Shown piece after piece: positions 33,132-42,325 of a stretch of 64,000 nt of DNA. The translations under genes were made by a program, and so were the position numbers. Numbering within the stretch: the first letter of the stretch is position 1; each line of letters begins with the position of its first letter. The notes under the pieces are model-generated. The model did no database searches. It was not told the origin of the DNA and was given only the letters and a program-made list of their open reading frames with translations. The stretch is from Craspedostauros australis (lineage: Eukaryota > Bacillariophyta > Bacillariophyceae > Mastogloiales > Achnanthaceae): assembly GCA_026770025.1 (NCBI GenBank), contig JAMXDE010000035.1, positions 310,001 to 374,000 of the forward strand. The letters are read 5' to 3'.

Positions 33132-36100
33132 ATGATCAGCTTTCCCTCCAAGGCAGCCATCGCGGTGACTATCTTCGTCCTCTTCGCCTCCTTTGCGACA
33201 ACCGAAGCCAAACTGGGCGAAGGAAAGCGTTTCCAGGCCACGGATCAAACGGAGTCGTATGACACGATGCAAGGCACTCGTGCACTCAAGACGGCAGTCT
33301 TCGGCAATTCCAATCCCACTCCAGGCGGTGGTGGTGGAAAGACTTCAAAGACGACCATCCCGCCGATCGTCATCGCCAAGACATCCAAGACTGCCATCTT
33401 CAACCCGCCTCCTTTGCCCACGGCCATGCCGACCCAAATGCCCACACACATGCCTACCGGCGCTCCTACCCACACCGCGTCATCTTCTCCGACCTCCCCG
33501 CCGACCTCCAACCCATCCGCCGCTCCGTTCGACTTCGATTCGTTGATCTTCGTCATGTGCAGACCGGACGGCGCCACCGTCCTCACTCCCGATGAAAGCC
33601 GCATCAAGCTCATCATGTGTGACGCCACCAAGGAATCATGCCGCACAGCCGTGACCGCCGTCAGGAGATCCGCCGACCTGCAAAACTACTTCGCATGTGC
33701 AGGCAACGTGGGAGAAGGAGCGGCACGCAAACTCTTCAACAGATTCGCCATGAACACAGAGCTCGCTGACCAACTCACGCTGATGGCCGATATTGGAACA
33801 GCCCTCATCACAGAACGGCCAGATCAAATCAAGGAAGCGTGCAGGACGATCGGGATGACGCAGACACCACCCATCGCCGATGCATGCTGCCAAGGAACAT
33901 CAGGATGCACCTTGGCCGCTCCTCCCTCCCCTTCCTCTCCATCACAGCCATTCATTACCGTGGCTCTCACTGCATGCACCGGCGACAACGCATGCAAGGA
34001 CATGGGACCCAATCCCCTCATCCTTGAGTCTTCGTGCACTGGTGTGAGTGCTTGCGAGTCCATGAACCAGAACGATCCCGATCCCGTCATCACAGGAGTC
34101 ACCTTCGTTGGTGAAGTAGCGTGCACCAGCTCACGTTCTTGCGAAGGAGTGGGATATCGCTCATACGGAGATGTGGTCGTCCAGAACGGCGCATGCTTGG
34201 GATCGAACGCGTGCAACTCTGCAGGCCGCCGCACAGCACAAGGACATTCCCCCATTCGCATCCAAAGTCACATCAACATCGGATCGAATGCCTGTGTCGG
34301 TGGCAATGCCTGCAAGAACGCTCACTCGACCATCAACCGTGTTTTCGGAGGAAAGAACAGAGGGAGCCTGATCATCGGCGATGGTGCGTGCGCCCGTCGT
34401 GGATCATGCGAGGGGCTGGGCTTCAGCGACACGATGAGGACGGACATCGTCATCCCTTCCGATGGATGTCCGAACGTCGACAGCTGCGTTGGATGCATGA
34501 CGCAGTCGGAATGCAACTTCGATGCGGTGTATCTCATCTCGGATGCGGGTGGAGCGTGTCCAAAGAGAAGCGACGGCAGTCCAACGGGCGAGAGGGTGGA
34601 TGAGTTCTGCGTGGGCAAAGCCACGCTTCCAACAGACTGTCCCACGTTCTCTCCAACTCCGTTCCCCACACCTCTTGCATCATCCAATCCAAGCCAGGTT
34701 CCGTCAGAGGTCCCGTCTCAGGGTCCCAGCTCAATTCCCTCCGAGGATCCCTCTCAGGCTCCGTCGAGCCTCCCGTCTGCAATGCCTTCCAGTCTGCCAT
34801 CGGATCTACCATCGGAATCACCTTCAGATATTCCATCTGAGATTCCGTCCGATCTTCCGTCTGAGGTTCCGTCCGAAATGCCGTCAGATCTACCATCAGG
34901 CTTGCCGTCTAGTGGACCATCAAGCCTCCCGTCTGAGATACCATCAGATTTACCGTCCGACCTGCCATCTGAGATGCCGTCGGACCTACCATCAAGTGTT
35001 CCGTCCGATCTTCCATCAAGTCTTCCTTCCGAGCTGCCGTCCGATCTACCATCAGATCTCCCATCGAGTCAGCCTTCGGATATGCCTTCCGAGCTGCCAT
35101 CAGACATTCCGTCAGGATTACCGTCCGAGTTGCCGTCAGATCTGCCATCGGACCTGCCTTCGGACTTACCGTCAGATCTACCATCAGATCTTCCATCGAG
35201 CCAGCCTTCGGGTATGCCATCTGAGCTCCCATCATATGTACCGTCAGATCTACCATCAGACCTTCCGTCAGGATTGCCGTCCGAGCTGCCGTCGGAGCTG
35301 CCGTCAGACCTGCCTTCGGATTTACCGTCTGATCTGCCGTCCGAGCTTCCATCCGATTTACCATCAGATCTTCCATCGAGTCAGCCTTCGGGTATGCCAT
35401 CTGAGCTCCCATCAGATCTACCGTCCGAGCTTCCATCAGACCTTCCGTCAGGATTGCCGTCGGATCTGCCGTCAGATCTACCATCGGACCTTCCGTCAGA
35501 TCTGCCGTCTGATCTGCCATCTGAGCTTCCGTCCGAGCTGCCGTCCGATCTACCATCAAACCCCCCGTCTGAGATACCGTCAGACCAACCGTCCGATCTG
35601 CCATCCGAGATCCCGTCGGACCTACCATCAAGTCTTCCTTCCGAGCTGCCGTCCGATCTACCATCAGATCTTCCGTCGAGTCAGCCTTCGGGTATGCCAT
35701 CAGATCTTCCGTCAGGATTGCCGTCTGAGACGCCGTCCGATCTGCCTTCGGGCTTACCGTCAGATCTACCATCAAGCTTGCCGTCGGGTCTGCCCTCGGA
35801 CCTGCCCTCGGACCTGCCATCTGATCTACCATCAGGTCTCCCATCTCGGATGCCGTCGGAAGTTCCATCAGATTTACCGTCAGACCAACCATCTGGTCTG
35901 CCGTCCCATCTGCCGTCCAGTTTACCATCATTCCTACCATCCATGACGCCGTCAGATCTGCCATCCGATTTTCCATCCATATCACCGTCCGGTATTCCTT
36001 CTCAACTTCCATCCGATACCCCATCTGGTCTACCGTCTGTTTCCAGCATTCCGTCCGATATGCCATCATCAATGCCAACGCGGATATTTATGTTGAAGGT

Positions 36101-36560
36101 CGGATGTCTTTCAACGCCCGGAGATGTCGATTCAACATTCAATGAAGTTCCAGGAATGGTCACTTGTGGCGCTTCTGAAGGTGTGTGTGCAGATTTTGTC
36201 ACTGCAGTTGAGGCCTTGGACCCCAAACAGAGTCTATTGATCAGGAGCATCATTGGGTGCAATGGTGCTTCACCTCCTGGAGCCAATACACCCGCTGTTG
36301 CTCAGTCTTTCTTCACAGGCGGCGTTTCCACCCATCAAGTCTTGACCCGGGCTCTATTCTCGGCTCTCGCCAGAAACCGCTTGCTGTTCGCAGGCAGCGC
36401 AAGCGAGGTAAGGGCGGCTTGCAATGGGAGATGCTGCGTCGGGATCGATTCTTGTGTCACCAATCCACCGAATAGTATTCTTTTCGTGGGCGAAGGGGCA
36501 TGCATTGGGGACAATGTTTGCCCAATCGTGCCCCCAAGGACATATTTCCCGGCGCGGTAA
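33132..36560 (+). CDS. Secreted Cys-rich protein with a very long Pro-Ser-x-x repeat spacer
   Basis: 1,142 residues. Residues 1-26 are a clear signal peptide (hydrophobic AAIAVTIFVLFASFA, cleavage near TTEA). Residues 136-254 form a helical-looking domain ending CCQGTSGCT. Residues 275-470 hold six or seven short units with a Cys-x5-Cys pattern (ACTGDNAC, SCTGVSAC, ACTSSRSC, ACLGSNAC, ACVGGNAC), spaced 25-35 residues apart and suggestive of a disulfide-pinned solenoid. Residues 502-985 are about 120 copies of PSxx, mostly PSDL, PSEL and PSGL. Residues 990-1,115 repeat the first domain, again ending CC..GIDSC. The second solenoid is missing: the frame ends just after GACIGDNVC. Probably extracellular or wall-associated. 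Function unknown. Confidence 0.85.
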   Translation: MISFPSKAAIAVTIFVLFASFATTEAKLGEGKRFQATDQTESYDTMQGTRALKTAVFGNSNPTPGGGGGKTSKTTIPPIVIAKTSKTAIFNPPPLPTAMPTQMPTHMPTGAPTHTASSSPTSPPTSNPSAAPFDFDSLIFVMCRPDGATVLTPDESRIKLIMCDATKESCRTAVTAVRRSADLQNYFACAGNVGEGAARKLFNRFAMNTELADQLTLMADIGTALITERPDQIKEACRTIGMTQTPPIADACCQGTSGCTLAAPPSPSSPSQPFITVALTACTGDNACKDMGPNPLILESSCTGVSACESMNQNDPDPVITGVTFVGEVACTSSRSCEGVGYRSYGDVVVQNGACLGSNACNSAGRRTAQGHSPIRIQSHINIGSNACVGGNACKNAHSTINRVFGGKNRGSLIIGDGACARRGSCEGLGFSDTMRTDIVIPSDGCPNVDSCVGCMTQSECNFDAVYLISDAGGACPKRSDGSPTGERVDEFCVGKATLPTDCPTFSPTPFPTPLASSNPSQVPSEVPSQGPSSIPSEDPSQAPSSLPSAMPSSLPSDLPSESPSDIPSEIPSDLPSEVPSEMPSDLPSGLPSSGPSSLPSEIPSDLPSDLPSEMPSDLPSSVPSDLPSSLPSELPSDLPSDLPSSQPSDMPSELPSDIPSGLPSELPSDLPSDLPSDLPSDLPSDLPSSQPSGMPSELPSYVPSDLPSDLPSGLPSELPSELPSDLPSDLPSDLPSELPSDLPSDLPSSQPSGMPSELPSDLPSELPSDLPSGLPSDLPSDLPSDLPSDLPSDLPSELPSELPSDLPSNPPSEIPSDQPSDLPSEIPSDLPSSLPSELPSDLPSDLPSSQPSGMPSDLPSGLPSETPSDLPSGLPSDLPSSLPSGLPSDLPSDLPSDLPSGLPSRMPSEVPSDLPSDQPSGLPSHLPSSLPSFLPSMTPSDLPSDFPSISPSGIPSQLPSDTPSGLPSVSSIPSDMPSSMPTRIFMLKVGCLSTPGDVDSTFNEVPGMVTCGASEGVCADFVTAVEALDPKQSLLIRSIIGCNGASPPGANTPAVAQSFFTGGVSTHQVLTRALFSALARNRLLFAGSASEVRAACNGRCCVGIDSCVTNPPNSILFVGEGACIGDNVCPIVPPRTYFPAR
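34640..36080 (+). repeat. 12-bp coding minisatellite encoding PSxx
   Basis: Degenerate repeats of the form ccg-tcn-gat-ctn, about 120 units. Higher-order copies are visible, for instance the block around the word cagccttcgggtatgcc at about 35,195, 35,384 and 35,684. The repeat keeps all frames open over long stretches. Confidence 0.85.
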
Positions 36561-37957
36561 ATAGATTTAGCCGTTTCAATATTTTCAATAGTAATGCTTG
36601 GAGTACTTACGGCAATAGCTGCGTTCTGACCATCCGCACTGCGAAGAGGACGTATCTGCAGGGACTCTTGCAGTTCCCCGATGGTCTGCCTATCCTCACA
36701 AGCATCAGCAAGAAACTGAAATTGATTCCGGAGACGCTATCAAACCACCAGCAAGACAGTATCGATATCGATGACGCTGTCTCAGTCTCTGGCAACTCGT
36801 CTTGAGACGAAATGGCGATGATATGGTTCGTTCGTATCAGTGGTATGCATTCATGTATTCGAGCAATCCTGCGACGTGCTGACTCGCGTCATTACGTCAG
36901 TGCGTGAAGTGCTCTTGTATCCTATTGTGCGATGCCCGGTTGAAAATGGATTGGAAATGGATTGCGATCAGCGTCTCGTCCTCTCCTTTCATCATGTCAG
37001 CTATTTCACTTCCTTTTTTACACATCGTGTCGCTCCACCTCGTACATACCCCTCCATGCCATATCAGCGTTTCCGAATCACGAATGCAGGAACCAACCAG
37101 TGCATCTTTGAGATGCCTGCAGTGGCAAAATCTACGCCACGCACTGTCCATTTAATATATTGGACGAGATGGAATTGCCGTCGGTGATGTGCTTCTTACC
37201 TGCGGCACAGCATCTCCAGGCTGGAGGATCTTGTTCGGTCGCGGTACACATACGGATTCGCACAACAGTACAAGAAGAGGCATCAGGGCACCAACGACAC
37301 TGCGGCGCTGGAGGATGTGATGCTGCGACGGTTCGGTTGGTCTGCGGATCCATCACGAGGTACTCGATCTAGGTTGGGTGCACACATCGGGGTGAAGCAA
37401 GAGTGTAGCGAATGCATGGTAGATGCGTTGCGATTTGCGAAATTCTTTGGGAACAATGATGAAACGTCCACCCAAGCGGACCGAGGGGGCGCATACCACG
37501 TGCAATGGACATTCGCTGCAAATGATGCGTCGGTGCAAATAGCAGCGTGACAGCGGTTGGTACATGATGGCTGGGAATGGCTCGCAATGATGCAGAGCAG
37601 AATAAAGGATAAGTATGATACTCCACTCTGTGCGATCCTCGTAGTCGCAAAGAATAGATTTGCGTTGTCGGCTCGCAGCTGGACAAATGACAGGATCCCA
37701 CGGAGTGCTGTGTTGTCGGTGAAAGACATTCGAGTATTGGCATTGTACTCAAGAGTATCTGCTGTGATCGGGCCCTTGTGACTACCAATACTCTGCGGCA
37801 GACAGTCTCCTGCGCATGATCTCCCGGTGCCTCGGTGTCCCCTTTCAAGATGTAGGTAGAATAAGTTGTGTATGGTACGAGTAACACCTGAACGTCATAA
37901 GTCCAGTCACTTTGATATGAGTAATGCGTCTGATGTTGTCTCGTATCATATGGATTA
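36561..37957. other. Intergenic region between the two convergent PSxx genes
   Basis: No gene is supported. Just after the stop at 36,560, another frame reads KDIFPGAV, which resembles the paralogue's FDLFPGTI, so the first gene's original 3' end may have been here and decayed. Farther on no Cys-repeat units were found in any frame. Confidence 0.45.
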
Positions 37958-40900
37958 TTAGAGGTTTTTACAGGCATCTGCGTTTGGACCAGGGCAGTCT
38001 GCAGCCGCTTCGCTGATGACATATGTGAGCGCAGCGTTCCCACCGCACATAACTTCCCGCACACAGGCGTTGCAACTCTCTGGTTTGCTGGCGACGCAAG
38101 CTCCCTCCTCGATGACAAGGTCGTTGATTGCGTTTTGATTGGCCGCAACGCTTTTGCAAACGTTGTCGCCATCACAAGCATCCTTCTCGATTCGTACGCT
38201 TGCGGAGGGCTTTCCCGTTTCTCCTCGAATAGCCGAATGGATTTCGGAACAGCTGGATTGGCCTTTGCATGCATTCTCTCCAACGAAGATATTGGTCACT
38301 CTTGGTGGTTGTGGGATACTGAATGAGCGGCCTCCCATACTGACACAGGACAATTGTCCATCGCACGCTCCTGTCTCGACTCTCACATTACCAAGCATGT
38401 TTCTGCCGACATTTTGGCAACTTAATCTACCAAGACAGGCTCCCGGTCCGACTACCCTGAATCCAACCTCAGTAGTGGGGCTCGGGAGGGTTCCAGTGAC
38501 CGCGCCAAGCAAATTGCATGCATCATTGGTATCGCAGCTTTCAAGGATGATGGTGCCGGGAAATAGGTCGAAGCAGGCTCGGTCACCGTCACAGGACGCG
38601 TCACTCACCGTCAGCACACCGGCAGAAGGCGACGTTGTGCAACCAATGGTGCCTGTGCAGCAGTTGCTACCGCACGCTGCTGTCACAGCCGCACCTGAAC
38701 CCGAATAGAGCTTCTTCGTCCCCTCCACTGCTGTCAACAGCGCCGTGGTCACGCTGGCTTCGTTCTTGACCTCGTTGAATCGTTTCTGGGCGACTGCCAG
38801 CTCCACGGCCTGTGGAGTTGTTGCATCATCATCGCATCCGAAGATGCTCTTTATCATCTTCCCCTTGTCACCGAGAGCATCGACAGCCGCCACAAAATCT
38901 GCACATGTGTCGGTTCCGCTATCGCAGAAGACTGCACCGGCAGTGATCAGGTTGAAGGCCGATCCTGTGTTTCCTGGACCTTCCAAACATCCAACTGTAA
39001 AAAAGGCAGGGGGCAGGGTTGGGCTGCTTGTTCTTGTAGGTTCTTGTGAAGGCCCTGAGCTCGGAAGATTGGAGGGAGCCTGTGAGACCGAAGGAGACGC
39101 GCTTGGGATATCTGACGGCATCTCCGACGGAAGATTGGACGGAAGATCGGACGGCGACGAGCTCGGGATATCTGACGGCATCTCCGACGGGGGTGTAGAC
39201 GGAAGATCGGACGGCATCTCAGATGGTGCATCTGACGGAGCGCGCGAGGGGCTCTCCGACGGCATGTCAGAGGGCAGACTTGACGGCATCTCGGACGGAA
39301 GATCTGACGGAAGACGGGATGGCATCTCGGACGGGAGATCGGACGGAGATGAGCTTGGAATGCGTGACGGCATCTCAGAGGGCAGAGTTGACGGAATATC
39401 AGACGGTTGATCTGACGGAGTTTGCGAAGGGCTGTCGGACGGAGACGAGCTCGGAATATCTGAGGGTATCTCGGATGGAAGGCCGGACGGAAAGTCGGAC
39501 GGCATTCCTGACGGAGGCAGCGACGGATTATCGGACGGCGATGAACTCGGAATATCTGACGGCATCTGGGACGGAAGGCCGGACGGAAGACTAGACGGGG
39601 CTTGTGAGGGTGTCTGAGATGGCCGATCTGATGGTAGAGCCGTTGGCAAAGCAGATATCAAGTTGGTTGGGCTGTTGGTCGGTCTTGAGGTGAGGGGTGT
39701 GGGGAAAGGAGTCGGAAAGAATGTCGGGCACTCCGTGGGCAAGGTGCCCTTGCCAACACAGAACTCCTCCACCGTGTCTCCTGTTGGATTGTTGTTGCTG
39801 TCGCTACCTCCAACTGGACAGGCTCCAGCGGTGTTACTGATCAGGTACGCCTCGTCGGGGCCGCATTCCGTCTTCGTCATGCATCCTCTGCAGCTGTCGA
39901 CGCTGCCGCATCCATCAGGACGGACAACGATGTCGGTCCTCATCCTGTCATTGAAACCCATCTTTTCGCAGGAACGATCAGCGACGCAGCCTCCATCACC
40001 GATCGTCAAGCTCCCTGCAACCTTGCCACCAGCCCCATGGTTCACTGTCGAATGCGCGTCCTTGCAGGCATTGCTGCCGACACAAGCGTTCAAGCCAATG
40101 TCGATGTGACTGCGGAAGCGAAAGGATGATCCGGACTGTTTGACGCGGCGTCCAGCTGCGTTGCATGCGTCTGGACCAATGCACGCGCCAGTCTGGATGG
40201 TGACGTCACCATGGGATCGACGTCCCACGCCCTCGCAAGATCGTGCGGTGGTGCACGCCATCTCACCAACGAAGGTAACTCCCGTAATGAAGGGGTTGAT
40301 CTCGTTCTCGTTGACCAACTCGCATGCACTCTCGCCGGTGCAGGAGGAATCGAGGATGAGAGGATTGGGCCCCATATCCTTGCATGCGCTGTCACCGGTG
40401 CATGCCGTGATGGCGACGGTCATGAATGGAGGAGGAGCGGACGCAGAAGCGGTGACTGCGGTGCATCCTGATGACCCTTGGCAGCATGGATTGGCGACAG
40501 GAGGGGACTGTGCCATGGCCATGGCCATGCAGGCCTCTTGCATAGCATCCGGTCGTTCCGTGACGAGGGCCACGCCCACATCCGCCACCAACGTGAGTTG
40601 CGCAGCGAGTCTGTCATCGGATGCGTACATGTGGAATAGCTTGCGCGCGGCTGCTTCGCCAAGGTCTCCTGCGCATCCGAAGAAGTTCTGCAGCTGCTCG
40701 GATTCTTGGACGGCGGTCACTGCCTCGCGGCACGATGGTTTGTCCGCATTGCAGATGATGGTCTTCACGCGTGCTTCATCTAGCGTGAGGGTGGTGGTGC
40801 CATCTGGTTGGCAAACGACTTCGATGGTGGCATCGAAAGAAGCTGGATTGGCTGCTGGCGGCGAAACTGGCGAAGGCGTTGGCTGTCCCGTCATGGGCGA

Positions 40901-41182
40901 GAAGCGCGTGGGGCTGGCGGTCGGCGGCCCAGTCGGTAGTGCGGTCGGAGCAGAGGTCTCCAGAGCAGTCGGATTGGCCGATGGTGGCACGGGGTTGCTC
41001 TTGTTGACCTTGGTGTTTTTCCTATCACCGTCGTCGCCCTTGAGGATGCGGGTCTTCTTCATCATGATGTGAAGTTCTTTGGTTGGATCCACGATGTTCC
41101 TGGTGGCACGCAGCTCGGCGTCGGCCGTTGCCATGTTGGCGACGACGAGTACAGCCATGAGAGCTGTCTTGGTGATGAGCAT
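37958..41182 (-). CDS. Secreted Cys-rich PSxx protein, paralogue in inverted orientation
   Basis: 1,074 residues from the ATG at 41,182. That start is chosen over an in-frame ATG 59 codons upstream because MLITKTALMAVLVVANMATA then forms a signal peptide at the very N-terminus. Layout: first helical domain (about 40,830-40,480) ending CCQGSSGCT; Cys-x5-Cys solenoid 1 (40,440-39,800); PSxx spacer of about 245 residues (39,740-39,005), less uniform than in the neighbour; second helical domain (38,995-38,640) ending CCTGTIGCT; solenoid 2 (38,630-37,970). It therefore keeps the full duplicated plan that the neighbour has partly lost. The N-terminal halves of the two proteins are closely similar (ACTGDNACKDMGPNPLIL versus ACTGDSACKDMGPNPLIL). 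Function unknown; extracellular by the signal peptide. Confidence 0.85.
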   Translation of the reverse strand: MLITKTALMAVLVVANMATADAELRATRNIVDPTKELHIMMKKTRILKGDDGDRKNTKVNKSNPVPPSANPTALETSAPTALPTGPPTASPTRFSPMTGQPTPSPVSPPAANPASFDATIEVVCQPDGTTTLTLDEARVKTIICNADKPSCREAVTAVQESEQLQNFFGCAGDLGEAAARKLFHMYASDDRLAAQLTLVADVGVALVTERPDAMQEACMAMAMAQSPPVANPCCQGSSGCTAVTASASAPPPFMTVAITACTGDSACKDMGPNPLILDSSCTGESACELVNENEINPFITGVTFVGEMACTTARSCEGVGRRSHGDVTIQTGACIGPDACNAAGRRVKQSGSSFRFRSHIDIGLNACVGSNACKDAHSTVNHGAGGKVAGSLTIGDGGCVADRSCEKMGFNDRMRTDIVVRPDGCGSVDSCRGCMTKTECGPDEAYLISNTAGACPVGGSDSNNNPTGDTVEEFCVGKGTLPTECPTFFPTPFPTPLTSRPTNSPTNLISALPTALPSDRPSQTPSQAPSSLPSGLPSQMPSDIPSSSPSDNPSLPPSGMPSDFPSGLPSEIPSDIPSSSPSDSPSQTPSDQPSDIPSTLPSEMPSRIPSSSPSDLPSEMPSRLPSDLPSEMPSSLPSDMPSESPSRAPSDAPSEMPSDLPSTPPSEMPSDIPSSSPSDLPSNLPSEMPSDIPSASPSVSQAPSNLPSSGPSQEPTRTSSPTLPPAFFTVGCLEGPGNTGSAFNLITAGAVFCDSGTDTCADFVAAVDALGDKGKMIKSIFGCDDDATTPQAVELAVAQKRFNEVKNEASVTTALLTAVEGTKKLYSGSGAAVTAACGSNCCTGTIGCTTSPSAGVLTVSDASCDGDRACFDLFPGTIILESCDTNDACNLLGAVTGTLPSPTTEVGFRVVGPGACLGRLSCQNVGRNMLGNVRVETGACDGQLSCVSMGGRSFSIPQPPRVTNIFVGENACKGQSSCSEIHSAIRGETGKPSASVRIEKDACDGDNVCKSVAANQNAINDLVIEEGACVASKPESCNACVREVMCGGNAALTYVISEAAADCPGPNADACKNL

Positions 41183-42325
41183 GTTTGCAATTGTGTTGAA
41201 TAATGCGATAGGTGGTGACGATTCTGCGATCTTGTCGAAGTGAATGAATGCTTTTGCAATGCTCTGCCAATGATGAAACGCTTCCGCTCGCTCGTGTGGA
41301 GCATGACAAGTAGATGGGCGATGGTACTCAGTAGGGGCGTATCGGCTGTCACTCTTCACTTTCGTCTCGGTCGAGTATGTTGCGTGAGTCCATCTTGTGA
41401 TGCTGGACTGCTATGGCTCGACAGAAGCGCACACAAAGCACAGAGCGGAATAACTCAACGCACGACCGATGAAGGAAAGAGCATTCACAGTGTGTTTGCT
41501 TCGCGGGAACGGCGGTGGAGAATTGTGAAGGCCGATTGGTTGTGAGTGTCACGGAACGCAATGAAATAGGCCAGTGGCGAATCTTGGATCCTCTTTGCAA
41601 TGAATGAATGACCGCGCTTAGCAACCTACAGTGACATTTTGTGCAGCCCCAAAGTGACAAACAAGCACCAGACGAAGGCTCCCAAAGTGTGATCTCGGAT
41701 GAACGTCATTTTTTCTTCATCCATTCGTGCTTCATCAACTTGCAACAACAATTCCGAGACACGAACTTGGAGGTGCGGCAATATATATACATTTGTATAA
41801 ATTGAAACGGAACATCTGGCATTCTGACTCACCTGATTGAATCCCTGATTGGCCGAATGCTTGACGTCACCAACGCACATCGTTCTGGATTCGGCGCTCA
41901 TTGGCTGTTCTGTTGACACGGACGCACTTCCAGAACAGAGCGGGAGGATCTGCAACGAGCGGCGGACCAATACCAATACTCTATTTGTGTTTGTGTGTAC
42001 GCACCCACACAACGGAGACTGAGAGAATTGAAGAGAGACCACATCCTCTGCTTTGTGATCTGCTCATCCACGACAGACGTCACGTTGAGAGAGAGGCGAA
42101 GGCAGAGAGAAGACAGCAACACAATAGGTCGTACTGGCATAGTAATAGAGTACATTCTCATATTGCGATAGCACGAGAGGGGCAGTCATTGTTGGTGTCA
42201 ACAGAATTGGCATTGCGCTTGACTTCGTCTCATTCATCTCCCATTGTGCACGCTGCTGATCCGTGCAATACAGCCACCAACACAAGGCGGAGAGGATTGC
42301 CCCACCGTGCGTCCGCAGCAACAGG
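41183..42325. other. Divergent intergenic region with CRE-like site
   Basis: 1.14 kb between two outward-facing starts. Contains TGACGTCA at 41,862-41,869, a gattggc-type CCAAT box (about 41,848) and an attggct (about 41,901), and an AT-rich tatatatac at about 41,782. No reading frame is convincing. Confidence 0.45.
41862..41869. promoter_or_regulatory. TGACGTCA palindrome in the divergent promoter
   Basis: Exact CRE-like word, about 460 bp upstream of the plastid-protein start and 680 bp upstream of the PSxx gene start. Confidence 0.4.

Noticed and set aside
34522-36078. Long open frames in other frames and on the minus strand across the PSxx repeat
   Set aside because: The 12-bp unit is free of stops in several frames. 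These frames lack the signal peptide and the non-repeat domains, and their composition (Arg/Cys/His or Met/Asp) is only the repeat read out of phase.
36840-37729. Possible small genes between the PSxx genes
   Set aside because: The frames on both strands overlap without conserved features, signal peptide or splice logic.
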